Assembly: GCA_905210905.1 (NCBI GenBank)
Contig: CAJLYQ010000043.1
Coordinates: forward strand, 1-17,716
Length of the DNA: 17,716 bases
DNA from: an uncultured Christensenella sp.
Lineage (GTDB): Bacteria > Bacillota > Clostridia > Christensenellales > DTU072
Direction of reading: 5' to 3'
Below the pieces are notes generated by a model. It was not told the DNA's origin, searched no databases, and saw only the letters and a list, made by a program, of their open reading frames with translations. Positions 7,091 through 14,743 of this stretch are shown here, piece by piece; position 1 is the first letter of the stretch, and every line of letters begins with the position of its first letter. A program made the translations under genes and the position numbers.

Positions 7091-7546
7091 TTATTTCCTT
7101 CCCACTCTCGTTATTGCGCTGTCAATACTTTTCTTTGCGTCGGTAATTGCGCCGTTTAATATTCCGTCCACTTCTTCAACGCGTTTTTTAATGTCGCTGA
7201 GCATTACGTTAAGGTTTTCCGCAAGGTCGTGTTCCATACGGTTTCTGCTGATCAACGCTTGTTGAATTATGCGATCTGCTTTGGCTCTCGCTTCTCTCGT
7301 GGCGATGTCTTCGTCGATAAGTTTTGCCTTGCTTTGTTCGGCAAATTCGATGATTTCCTGCGCTTTTTGCGTTGCTTCTTTAACTTTATCTTCGCCCGTT
7401 GCCACTTCGAGCGCGGCGCGAACTCTGTCCAAAAGTTTAAGTATCGCCGTGCCGTTGATGATTACTCCTCCGCCGATAAGCGGTTTTTTCCCTTCTTTTA
7501 CTTCCGTTTCGATGTAACTAAGCAATAATTTGATGTCTTCTTCCAT
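7091..7546 (-). CDS. Small coiled-coil protein of the coaD neighbourhood
   Basis: 151 residues. Residues about 5-45 form a short conserved-looking head (LLSYIETEVKEGKKPL, then INGTAILKLLDRVRAAL). Residues about 50-148 are almost all charged helix with heptad spacing and many Ala/Glu/Lys/Arg, typical of a coiled coil. The pattern matches small proteins, sometimes labelled ATPase-like or V-type/F0 subunit b-like, that sit beside coaD in many Clostridia; this is remembered family knowledge. Their function is not established, and no nucleotide-binding motif is visible here. GGGAGAG lies five bases before the ATG, and only 10 bases separate it from the rsmD-coaD stop, so it is the last gene of that operon. 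Confidence 0.85.
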   Translation of the reverse strand: MEEDIKLLLSYIETEVKEGKKPLIGGGVIINGTAILKLLDRVRAALEVATGEDKVKEATQKAQEIIEFAEQSKAKLIDEDIATREARAKADRIIQQALISRNRMEHDLAENLNVMLSDIKKRVEEVDGILNGAITDAKKSIDSAITRVGRK

Positions 7547-7556
7547 TTTTCTCTCC

Positions 7557-8555
7557 CTAACGTCTTCTCATAAGCCTTGCCACGTCTTCGCATACGAAAC
7601 CGCTGACGTCTTCGTTATTGTCGAACGCTTCTTTTGCCTGCGTAGAACTTATTTCGCTCTCCGCTTTTACCGTTATCGTTTCTATTCCGCCGTGAGCGAA
7701 ATTGTATTCCGCCATTTCCTTTTCGTACTTTTCGTCGGTTTCGTTTCTGTATCCGCGATAGATATATTGTATACCGTTTTCCTTACAATAGTCAACGGTC
7801 ATTCCGTCGTAATAATCGATTTTTATCCGATTTTTGTACTCCGACAAACTAAGCGCAATCATTCTCTTCCTTGTTTCCACCGAATACCGCGCCTGCTTGT
7901 TCTCGTTAACCAAAATCACGACGTGGCAAAAATCAAACTTTTCGAGCGCTTTTTCCACGACGAATTTGTGACCGTAAGTAAACGGATCGAACGTCCCGGT
8001 TACGGCGCATTTCGTTTCGTCCCTGTACACGTCAAGGCTGACTTCGCCGTACGTCTTTTCGTTAATCAAAGCAAAATTCTTTCTTGCCTGCTTGTCGACG
8101 GTTTTTCTTTCCACCACGACGATACCGCCGTTTGCCAGCACGCCGCTTTTTTCGATTTCGCTAAGTGCCTTTTCGGGTATCCCTTTGCTGTACGGCGGGT
8201 CACATAAAACCACGTTTGCCTTAACTCCGCGCGTAGACAATCTTCTCAGACAATCTTCGAACGCGCCGCGTAAAATCTCGTACGAGTTCGGTTCTACGAA
8301 AGACGTGTTTTGTTTTATAAGTTCTATACTGCTTGCCGATCCGTCGCAAAAATAAACTTTTTTTGCTCCGCGGCTGAGCGCTTCAATTCCGAGTGCGCCC
8401 GTTCCTGCGAACAAATCTATTACTAAGGCGTCTTCGATTTCCGTTTGCAAAATTCCGAAAATCGCCTCTTTGACTTTATCGGTCGTGGGTCTGACTGTGT
8501 TCGTCAAAGGCGGCAAAATTCTTCTGCCCCTGTATTTTCCGCTGATTACTCGCAT
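7557..8555 (-). CDS. rsmD-coaD: Fused 16S rRNA methyltransferase RsmD / phosphopantetheine adenylyltransferase CoaD
   Basis: 332 residues in one uninterrupted frame holding two enzymes usually made separately. Residues 1-178 are RsmD, which methylates N2 of G966 in 16S rRNA: start MRVISGKYRGRR, RPTTDKVKEAIF, SAM-binding motif VIDLFAGTGALGIEAL (45-60), and catalytic DPPY (119-122). Residues about 182-332 are CoaD, which joins 4'-phosphopantetheine and ATP to give dephospho-CoA: TGTFDPFTYGH (186-196), with the nucleotidyltransferase TxGH motif, Lys220 in NENKQARYS, RGYR (267-270), EKEMAEYN, and ISSTQAKE (302-309). The RsmD part ends at its usual point (EVSLDVYR) and CoaD follows with essentially no linker. 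Both halves keep their key residues and are near full length. The start overlaps the acn stop by 10 bases. Confidence 0.93.
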   Translation of the reverse strand: MRVISGKYRGRRILPPLTNTVRPTTDKVKEAIFGILQTEIEDALVIDLFAGTGALGIEALSRGAKKVYFCDGSASSIELIKQNTSFVEPNSYEILRGAFEDCLRRLSTRGVKANVVLCDPPYSKGIPEKALSEIEKSGVLANGGIVVVERKTVDKQARKNFALINEKTYGEVSLDVYRDETKCAVTGTFDPFTYGHKFVVEKALEKFDFCHVVILVNENKQARYSVETRKRMIALSLSEYKNRIKIDYYDGMTVDYCKENGIQYIYRGYRNETDEKYEKEMAEYNFAHGGIETITVKAESEISSTQAKEAFDNNEDVSGFVCEDVARLMRRR

Positions 8556-10768
8556 TTTTCCGCTCTGTTCCTGTTAATTAAGCATCCTGCTTCGATTATT
8601 TTTCTTTCTTCGTCGGTAACGGCGTCCATTTTAAGTTCTATTTCCGTTCCTTTGCCGTTTCTTACCACGGTCGCTTTGATTTTTCCGTCGTCGAAAATCT
8701 TGTCGACGTCTTTAATCGCGATAAGGTCGCCTTCTTCGAATCTGAACTCGCCGTCGTAAATAAAGGGTATCATTCCCCAGTTGATAAGGTTACTTCTGTA
8801 TCTCTTCGTTGCGTATTCTTTCGCTATATTCGCCACGCCGCCGAGCACTCTTTGACAACTTGCCGCTTGTTCTCTCGCGCTGCCGTCGCCGGGTTTAACC
8901 GCATATATAACGCTGCCCGTTTCTATTTCGCCTTCAAGTCCGGCTATTTTTGCCGCTTCGACGAACTCATCTACGAATTCTTTTCCGTCTTCTGCGATTT
9001 TTTTCGCATTTTTAACGTAATCGGGGCGTTTTCTGCTGAGCGTAAACTCGGCAAGCCTGAGCGGATTACTTCTGTAAGAACTCGTTTCTCCCGACGGAAT
9101 AAGTTCGTCGGTGGTGGTAACGGGGTCGAAAATAACCGCCGCCGTTTTCATTATAAGGTTGCGTTTAAGGCTCGGCATTTCCGGCCAGTCCGCAATGTTG
9201 GGTCCGTAACAAAGGGGCAAACTTTCGTCGCCTTTGCCGAAACAATCGGTAACTCTTTTTTGGTAAACTTCGTCGTCGTAAACGAACGGTTTCAGTTTGT
9301 TGTCGTACTCGATTTCCGTAGCCGCCGTCAAAAATCCGCCGTTTGCAGCGGTTGCCGCGATACTTCTCGCGTCCATAAGCGCGACGCAGGCAAGTTGCCC
9401 TTCGCCGGGTTTGCTGCCTTCCCTCGATTCGAAGTTGCGGGTGGTGTGACGAACGGAAAGTCCGTTGTTGGCAGGCACGTCGCCCGCGCCGAAACACGGT
9501 CCGCAAAACGCCGTTTTTACGTTTACGCCCGCTTGCAGAAATTTGGTTATTATCCCTTTTTTCGCAAGGTCGGTGTAAAGCGGTTGACTTCCGGGGTACA
9601 CGCTCATCGATATTCTGCCGTCCACGCCGCCGTACTTCGTGAGAATTTCCGCCGCTTCGCAAAGGTTGTCGTACGTTCCGCCGGCGCAACCTGCGATTAT
9701 CGCCTGATCGACGCGGATTTTTCCGTCGATTATTTTGTCGGTGAGTTTAAGTTCTCCTTTTTTAAGCAGTTTATTGCCGCTTTCTTCCACTTTTTTCAAG
9801 ATTTCGTACGGGTTTTCTTTAAGTTCTCTTATCGTGTACGCGTTCGACGGATGGAAAGGCAATGCGATCATCGGTTCGATTTCCGCAAGATTGACTACCA
9901 CGAGTCCGTCGTAACAACATTTTTCTTTGCGTTTTAACAAAGCAAAATCGTTCGCTCTTCCGCGTTCTTTAAGATATTTTTCTACCTTTTCGTCGGTTTC
10001 CCAAACAGAACTAAGACAGGTCGTTTCCGTAGTCATTACGTCTATGCCGTTTCTGTATTCGACGGAAAGATTTTTTATTCCGTTTCCGAAAAACTCCATT
10101 ACTTTGTTTTTAACGAAACCGCACGCAAAAGTTTCTTTAATAATGGCGAGCGCGACGTCTTGCGGTCCGACGCCTTTTTTCGGTTTGCCTTTAAGTTCCA
10201 CGCCGATAACCGCCGGGTACGTCACGTCGTAGGTTTTCGAAAGAAGTTGTTTGACGAGTTCTCCGCCGCCTTCGCCTATAGCCATCGTGCCGAGCGCGCC
10301 GTAACGGGTGTGCGAGTCGCTGCCGAGTATCATTTTGCCGCAACCTGCCATTCTTTCGCGCATATACGAGTGAATTACTCCCTGATGTGCGGGAACGTAG
10401 ATTCCGCCGTATTTTTTAACCGCGGAATAACCGAAGTTGTGGTCGTCTTCGTTTATCGTTCCGCCGACGGCGCAAAGACTGTTGTGGCAGTTGGTTAAAA
10501 CGTACGGAACGGGAAACTTTTTAAGTCCGCTCGCTTTTGCGGTCTGAATTATCCCGACGTAAGTTATGTCGTGGCTTGCCAGACAATCAAAAGAAATTTT
10601 CAGTCCGCCGCCTTTTATCGTGGGTTTCGCTTTATTGTGCGAATCGAGTATTCCGTACGAAATCGTACCCTTGTACCACTCTTCTCCGCCGCAAGATAAA
10701 GCGTATTTTTCGGAAACTCTTTTTCCGTTTTCGTAATAAACTTTTTTCGCTATCTTTTTTATCGCCAT
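8546..10768 (-). CDS. acn: Aconitate hydratase (aconitase family)
   Basis: 740 residues. Interconverts citrate and isocitrate with a [4Fe-4S] cluster in the cytoplasm. Cluster ligands are Cys361 in AGCAGGTYDN and Cys422/Cys425 in FCGPCFGAGD. GSDSHTRYGALG (149-160), RNFESREG (444-451) and the swivel-domain motif GDGSAREQ (627-634, catalytic-type Ser630 and Arg632) are present. Many anaerobes carry this branch, often annotated only as hydratase. The length and YRSN motifs set it apart from the roughly 420-residue LeuC subunits. The chosen ATG has GGAG 7 bases upstream. It is the first gene of an operon with rsmD-coaD, whose start lies inside its last codons. With fumC and NfnAB elsewhere in the window it supports a partial TCA route to 2-oxoglutarate. 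Confidence 0.92.
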   Translation of the reverse strand: MAIKKIAKKVYYENGKRVSEKYALSCGGEEWYKGTISYGILDSHNKAKPTIKGGGLKISFDCLASHDITYVGIIQTAKASGLKKFPVPYVLTNCHNSLCAVGGTINEDDHNFGYSAVKKYGGIYVPAHQGVIHSYMRERMAGCGKMILGSDSHTRYGALGTMAIGEGGGELVKQLLSKTYDVTYPAVIGVELKGKPKKGVGPQDVALAIIKETFACGFVKNKVMEFFGNGIKNLSVEYRNGIDVMTTETTCLSSVWETDEKVEKYLKERGRANDFALLKRKEKCCYDGLVVVNLAEIEPMIALPFHPSNAYTIRELKENPYEILKKVEESGNKLLKKGELKLTDKIIDGKIRVDQAIIAGCAGGTYDNLCEAAEILTKYGGVDGRISMSVYPGSQPLYTDLAKKGIITKFLQAGVNVKTAFCGPCFGAGDVPANNGLSVRHTTRNFESREGSKPGEGQLACVALMDARSIAATAANGGFLTAATEIEYDNKLKPFVYDDEVYQKRVTDCFGKGDESLPLCYGPNIADWPEMPSLKRNLIMKTAAVIFDPVTTTDELIPSGETSSYRSNPLRLAEFTLSRKRPDYVKNAKKIAEDGKEFVDEFVEAAKIAGLEGEIETGSVIYAVKPGDGSAREQAASCQRVLGGVANIAKEYATKRYRSNLINWGMIPFIYDGEFRFEEGDLIAIKDVDKIFDDGKIKATVVRNGKGTEIELKMDAVTDEERKIIEAGCLINRNRAEKCE

Positions 10769-10832
10769 TTTCTTCTCCGTGTACGCGCTTTCTTTTCGTG
10801 CGTGCGCAACGCGCGTAAAAACTATTTTATTT

Positions 10833-10862
10833 ATATTATCATATTTTTATATCCGTATGCAA
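10833..10862 (-). promoter_or_regulatory. Probable promoter of the acn operon
   Basis: On the minus strand, TTGCAT (10862-10857) and TAATAT (10838-10833) are 18 bases apart in a very A/T-rich stretch. This gives a leader of about 60 bases before the acn ATG. It is the best -35/-10 pair in this gap but not a consensus match. Confidence 0.5.
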
Positions 10863-10942
10863 CTATTTTTACCGCAGGCAGCGGTCGATTTTAACGCTCG
10901 TTTTTTGTTTATATTGTGTGTCATAAACGATACAGTAAAGCA

Positions 10943-10971
10943 TTTACAAAACGTGGTTTTCGCCGTATAAT
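10943..10971 (+). promoter_or_regulatory. Strong SigA-type promoter of the 74-residue gene
   Basis: TTTACA (10943-10948) and a perfect TATAAT (10966-10971) with the ideal 17-base spacer. The predicted start is near 10978, about 29 bases before the ATG at 11007. Confidence 0.85.
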
Positions 10972-11006
10972 CAAGGCATAAAAAACAAGCGAGGAGTTAA
11001 TAAAAA

Positions 11007-11231
11007 ATGACCACGATATCGATTTGCGTAACGAAAAACAACGTTAACGGGCTTACGCCTTACATTAAAAGAAACGTTCGTAAAATAGTGGATTTTACGG
11101 AAAAAGAGCGGTTTTTTACGGTAACGGCGTTGTCCGACGGAGCGAAGAACGAGTTTATTTTCGACAAAAAAGATTTTCGCCTGATAAGCGACGTTTTCCG
11201 CACGATAACCGACATCGTACGCGTTGCGTAA
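11007..11231 (+). CDS. Small protein of unknown function (74 residues)
   Basis: I do not recognise this protein. It is small and basic, with no membrane segment or signal peptide. It alternates short beta-like stretches (TISICVTK, FFTVTAL, EFIFD) and ends in a likely helix (DFRLISDVFRTITDIVRV). There are no cysteines beyond Cys7 and no metal or nucleotide motif. The reading frame is supported by GAGGAG 10-15 bases before the ATG and by a near-perfect promoter, so it is very probably expressed as a single-gene unit. It points toward tagD, and the two genes end 22 bases apart. Nothing in the neighbourhood fixes its job. Confidence 0.8.
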   Translation: MTTISICVTKNNVNGLTPYIKRNVRKIVDFTEKERFFTVTALSDGAKNEFIFDKKDFRLISDVFRTITDIVRVA

Positions 11232-11240
11232 AAACGGGTT

Positions 11241-11266
11241 TTCTAAAAACAAATTAGTTTTTAGAA
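11241..11266. terminator. A/T-rich hairpin between convergent genes
   Basis: A perfect 10-base inverted repeat TTCTAAAAAC (11241-11250) / GTTTTTAGAA (11257-11266) has a 6-base loop. The tagD stop codon (11254-11256) lies in the loop. On the minus strand the hairpin is followed a few bases later by CGTTTTT. It may end transcription of tagD and of the 74-residue gene, but the stem is weak (one G/C pair per arm plus one). Confidence 0.45.
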
Positions 11267-11646
11267 CCTAATTCGGATTTAATTTTAGAAGTGGATATTT
11301 CGGGCGTACGGGGAAGGTAAACGACTTGGCAGTAATCGGCAAGGTAGTCGAATTTACCTTTCCAGTCGTCGCCCATAACGAAAGTATCGATGCGGAATTC
11401 TTTGACGTCGGAGATCTTTTGCTCCCAGTTTTCTTCGGGAATTACCAGATCGACGCAACGCAATGCTTCGAGCATTTTCTTCCTTTCTTCGTACGAAAAG
11501 TAGCAGGTTTTATTCTTTTGCGCGTTAAAATCGTCGGTCGAAAGTCCGACTACCAAATAATCGCCGTAACTTTTCGCTCGTTGCAGAAGGTTAATATGAC
11601 CGTAATGCAGAAGGTCGAACGTACCGTAAGTAATAACTTTTTTCAT
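11254..11646 (-). CDS. tagD: Glycerol-3-phosphate cytidylyltransferase TagD
   Basis: 130 residues, the normal length. Makes CDP-glycerol from CTP and glycerol-3-phosphate in the cytoplasm, the donor for poly(glycerol phosphate) wall teichoic acid. GTFDLLHYGH (8-17) holds the nucleotidyltransferase HxGH motif (His14, His17), and RTPEISTSKIK (113-123) is the C-terminal CTP-binding motif, where Bacillus TagD has RTEGISTTKIK. Asp93-Asp94-Trp95 in GDDWKGKFD also match the family. The start has AAAGGA about 10 bases before the ATG. It is the last gene of the operon, 51 bases after the TagF-like gene, whose CDP-glycerol it would supply. Confidence 0.95.
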   Translation of the reverse strand: MKKVITYGTFDLLHYGHINLLQRAKSYGDYLVVGLSTDDFNAQKNKTCYFSYEERKKMLEALRCVDLVIPEENWEQKISDVKEFRIDTFVMGDDWKGKFDYLADYCQVVYLPRTPEISTSKIKSELGSKN

Positions 11647-11697
11647 TTTATCGATTTCCTTTTTGCGCTTTCTAATTTTCTGTTTTTCGCTACTTTT

Positions 11698-12873
11698 TTA
11701 TCGTTTTTGACTTATTTCGTCGATGAGTTCGGCCACTTTTTTCGCGCCCTGACCTTTTTCGTAAGAACCGGCGTCTTTCAGGTGATTTTCCACTGCCGTT
11801 TTGAACTCGTTTTCGTCGAAAGAAAGGATTTTTTCGACAAGTTGAGCGTTGTTTTTAGCGATCGGATACGGCCATTTTTCCACGGGATAGGCAAAATTTC
11901 TGTCGTGTTCGGCGTAATCGTCTATGTCCGGAACGTACGCAAAAATCGGTTTTCCCGTAAAAATCATATCCCACATTGCGCTCGAATAATCGCTTATCAT
12001 AGCGTCGGCGGCGGCGGTTAGTTCGCTCATATCGGCGTAATTCGTCGCGTCGATGACGAAAGAATCGATATCTGGATTACCTTCGACAAAGCCGTGTCCG
12101 CGATAGAAAATTTTCCATTCGCCGCCGAAACGATTTTTCATAGTTTCCGCAATTAAGGCAAAGTTAAATCCGTGCGTATCCGACGCAAGTCCTATTCTGA
12201 ACGTGGGCGCGTAGATAAGGATTTTTTCTCCGTTTATTCCGTAGAACCTTCCGACCTTTTCTTTCGCCGCTTTTTTCTCTGCTTCGTCGAACAAAACGGA
12301 GTTACGCGGAAGTCCCCATGGCATAAAAACCTTTTCGTCGAACTTGAAAGATTTTGCCGTATTTTCGGTAAAAAATCTGCTTCCGGAAATGAAATAATCG
12401 GGTTGCGGATTGCGCATTGCGAACTTTTTCAGCGCAACCGAAGATTGATCCGCGAGGTAGTCGTAACCTATATGTTTATAGTTTATTCCGCCGTGCCAGG
12501 TATTGATATAAATCTGACCTTTTCGCTTAGGTAAATACGACGGAATACTATCGTTGTAAACAACGAATTTTGACGAAATTTGCGTGAAAGCGTACGAAAG
12601 CGTATTCATCTTTTTTACGTTTATACCGCACTCTCTTATCTCGTCGCAAGTTTCGGGATAATCGCTTATCCATATGATTTCGTAATTGTTGCCGTGCTGC
12701 TTTTTTATCTCTTTCGCGACGTATTTAACGTTGCAGGCAAAGCCTTTTCTTTTCGTCGCGATGATCGTAATTTTATCGTTTTTAAGCGGAAGAAACAGCG
12801 CGCCGATAACGGCGAACGCAACGCGCGAAAGTTTATGGATAAGTAATTTGACGTATTTAAGCAGGTTTTTCAT
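11698..12873 (-). CDS. CDP-glycerol glycerophosphotransferase (TagB/TagF family)
   Basis: 391 residues. Transfers glycerol phosphate from CDP-glycerol to a lipid-linked or glycan acceptor at the inner face of the membrane. Family marks are WHGG (126-129), YAPTFR (221-226), FYRGHGF (257-263) and SDYSSAMWD (294-302), with the conserved histidines His127 and His260. A hydrophobic stretch near 17-30 may dip into the membrane. The length fits a single catalytic domain without the long N-terminal extension of polymerising TagF, so it could be a primase (TagB type) or a side-chain enzyme as well as a polymerase. Its ATG abuts the stop of the upstream galactofuranosyltransferase (TAAATG) and no strong ribosome site is visible, so translation is probably coupled. 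Confidence 0.92.
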   Translation of the reverse strand: MKNLLKYVKLLIHKLSRVAFAVIGALFLPLKNDKITIIATKRKGFACNVKYVAKEIKKQHGNNYEIIWISDYPETCDEIRECGINVKKMNTLSYAFTQISSKFVVYNDSIPSYLPKRKGQIYINTWHGGINYKHIGYDYLADQSSVALKKFAMRNPQPDYFISGSRFFTENTAKSFKFDEKVFMPWGLPRNSVLFDEAEKKAAKEKVGRFYGINGEKILIYAPTFRIGLASDTHGFNFALIAETMKNRFGGEWKIFYRGHGFVEGNPDIDSFVIDATNYADMSELTAAADAMISDYSSAMWDMIFTGKPIFAYVPDIDDYAEHDRNFAYPVEKWPYPIAKNNAQLVEKILSFDENEFKTAVENHLKDAGSYEKGQGAKKVAELIDEISQKR

Positions 12874-14640
12874 TTATTCTCTATTCTCGTTTTCGTTTAT
12901 ACCTAAATACTCGTTCCAGAACCCTAAATCGGTAATTTCACGGTATCTTGTTTTGTATTCGTTTTTCGCTTTTTCAAACGATGCGTTTATTTTTTTCAAA
13001 AGCGTAAGCAATAGTTTTACGCAAAGAAACGCTTCCTTGTAGTTTCTTTTCGTCGCGTATCCTTTGCCGTTTTTATCGTCGTAGTTTATCGCTTCTTTTA
13101 CTCCGAAAAACGCCTTGTAGGACGGTCTGACCGCAGGCACGGTGATTATCTTTTTCGACGGAATAATCCAACCGTTAAAGGTAAGAACTGCTGCGATTTT
13201 TTTCTTAATTCCCCATTTTTTAAGTTTTTCGTATTCGTCGAAACTTTCAATATTGTGGAGATTTACGCTTTGAGCGTTATAATTCATTATTTCGGCATTG
13301 AGTGCGGTCGGATCGGTATTTTTCAACCATTCGATACCGCGTAAAAAGTCTTCCGTACCCTTAATCGCCGCTTTCGCTTCGTTGTATCTGAATGTCAGTA
13401 TGACGCGCAAAGTTTCTTTTATCATACGTTTTTTCAACGTTTTTTTCTTAAACGTTTTTTTGTGTATGCTTTCCATAATACACTGATTGCGGTTGTAGTA
13501 ATATTCGAGAAAAGCCGGGCGTTTCGTTTCGAAAGGTTCGTGCCAGACGAATATGCCGTTCAGCGTCATAAAGTGCTTGCCGTTTCTTAATCCGTACTCG
13601 ATATCGTCGCGTTTTATGAACAACGGCAAAGGCAAATTGTCGTTTGTCGGCACGGTAATCGGCATTGCGCAAAACCACCAGGAAAGGTAGTTTATCTCCT
13701 CTTCTTTTTCGTTTCCGAGCAGATTTTTTTCCTCGCCGAGATTCACGTTATGCCCTATAGGAACGACTTTCCCGTCTGAACAGTTCCACCTGTCCGCGCG
13801 CTCGTTTTGTATATAAACGTCGTCCGTCCGCAGCATCGCTCCGCCGATAAAAACGTCGTTATATTCGGGTTTTATATACGACAAAATCGCAAAAACGCGT
13901 AAAAAACTCTCCGCTTCGAAAATCACGTCGTCGTCGCAAAGTACGATATGCGTAAAACCTTGATTTTCCAACTTTTTCGCCTCGATTATTCCACGCGTAA
14001 AACCGCCTGCGCCGCCTGCGTTTTTGTTCGGATAAATCGCTATTTTATCCGACGTAGGAGTATCCGTCAGCGTTTGACCGTTGTCCGCAACGATTACGCG
14101 GAATTTTTCGTAAAGAGAGCAATCGGGATTATCGATAATTTTTTCTTTCAGCGTTTTCAGGTTGTTTTTTACGAATTCTTCCCTTTTATAAGTGCAAATA
14201 ACGGTGCAAATTTTGACGTCGCCCGTACAAGGTTTTTCGGTAAAAAACTCCGCTCCGTAAAATTCTCCGTCCGTTTTCGCCGTTAAAGAAAAATAGCATA
14301 TTCCGTCGCTTTTCGGTATAAAAACGGTGGTTTCGTCGGTAAACTCGGCACTGTGAAAACATAATTCCGCTTGTTCGTTTTTATCGTCGAAATAACGGCG
14401 GAATACCGAAATAAAGAAAGTTCCTTTGGCTTTAACTTTAAGAAATAAGTCGCCGACAAGGGTATATTTTTTCCATTTGTCCAAAGAAAAAACGGCTGTG
14501 TACGTATCGAATGAACACATTCCGCCTGCGGCGAAAACGAGTTTTTCTCCGTCAAACCGAACGTTTTCATCCGCTCTGAAATATAATTTTTCAGCTTTTT
14601 TCGCTAAATCGCAAGGAAAAACCGTTTTTTGTAAAACCAT
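12874..14640 (-). CDS. GlfT2-like galactofuranosyltransferase (GT2 family)
   Basis: 588 residues from the chosen start. It has an N-terminal beta-sandwich domain (about 1-140), then a GT-A domain starting CTVICTYKRE (145-154), and a helical C-terminal part. Metal-binding Asp236-Asp238 (LCDDDV), WWFCAMP (321-327), RDDIEYGLRN (344-353) with the paired acids that include the catalytic base in mycobacterial GlfT2, and His367 in WHEPF are all present and ordered as in GlfT2. It should add galactofuranose from UDP-Galf to a lipid-linked glycan at the cytoplasmic membrane face. UDP-galactopyranose mutase, which makes UDP-Galf, is not in the window. The frame extends to a TTG at 14712, but that TTG is the first part of the promoter, so I use the ATG at 14640, with GGAG 12 bases upstream. 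Confidence 0.88.
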   Translation of the reverse strand: MVLQKTVFPCDLAKKAEKLYFRADENVRFDGEKLVFAAGGMCSFDTYTAVFSLDKWKKYTLVGDLFLKVKAKGTFFISVFRRYFDDKNEQAELCFHSAEFTDETTVFIPKSDGICYFSLTAKTDGEFYGAEFFTEKPCTGDVKICTVICTYKREEFVKNNLKTLKEKIIDNPDCSLYEKFRVIVADNGQTLTDTPTSDKIAIYPNKNAGGAGGFTRGIIEAKKLENQGFTHIVLCDDDVIFEAESFLRVFAILSYIKPEYNDVFIGGAMLRTDDVYIQNERADRWNCSDGKVVPIGHNVNLGEEKNLLGNEKEEEINYLSWWFCAMPITVPTNDNLPLPLFIKRDDIEYGLRNGKHFMTLNGIFVWHEPFETKRPAFLEYYYNRNQCIMESIHKKTFKKKTLKKRMIKETLRVILTFRYNEAKAAIKGTEDFLRGIEWLKNTDPTALNAEIMNYNAQSVNLHNIESFDEYEKLKKWGIKKKIAAVLTFNGWIIPSKKIITVPAVRPSYKAFFGVKEAINYDDKNGKGYATKRNYKEAFLCVKLLLTLLKKINASFEKAKNEYKTRYREITDLGFWNEYLGINENENRE

Positions 14641-14683
14641 AAAGTCGTTTTGCTCCGTTTCGATATGAAAATTTTCTTTTTGG

Positions 14684-14712
14684 ATTATACCATTTTTCCT
14701 TAAGCGTGTCAA
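14684..14712 (-). promoter_or_regulatory. Perfect consensus SigA promoter of the surface-polymer operon
   Basis: On the minus strand, exact TTGACA (14712-14707) and exact TATAAT (14689-14684) have the ideal 17-base spacer. The predicted start is near 14677, about 37 bases before the ATG at 14640. It drives the galactofuranosyltransferase, TagF-like and tagD genes. Confidence 0.92.
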
Positions 14713-14728
14713 TGCGAACTTACTTTGC

Positions 14729-14743
14729 GGGCGGGTGGGCGGG
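14729..14743 (+). repeat. G-quadruplex motif, copy 3
   Basis: GGG runs at 14729-14731, 14733-14735, 14737-14739 and 14741-14743 with single C, T and C loops. It sits between two divergent promoters, 17 bases from the -35 box of the surface-polymer operon and 24 bases from that of the aldolase gene. Flanks AACTTACT before and CAGGCAATACTC after resemble those of copy 2. Confidence 0.8.

Noticed and set aside
8852..9937. Long + strand frame of 361 codons opposite aconitase
   Set aside because: It is antisense to a well-supported aconitase; its Phe/Arg/Val-rich translation is typical of a shadow frame.
12874..14712. Longer form of the galactofuranosyltransferase starting with TTG
   Set aside because: The TTG is the -35 box of an exact consensus promoter; the ATG at 14640 is preferred.
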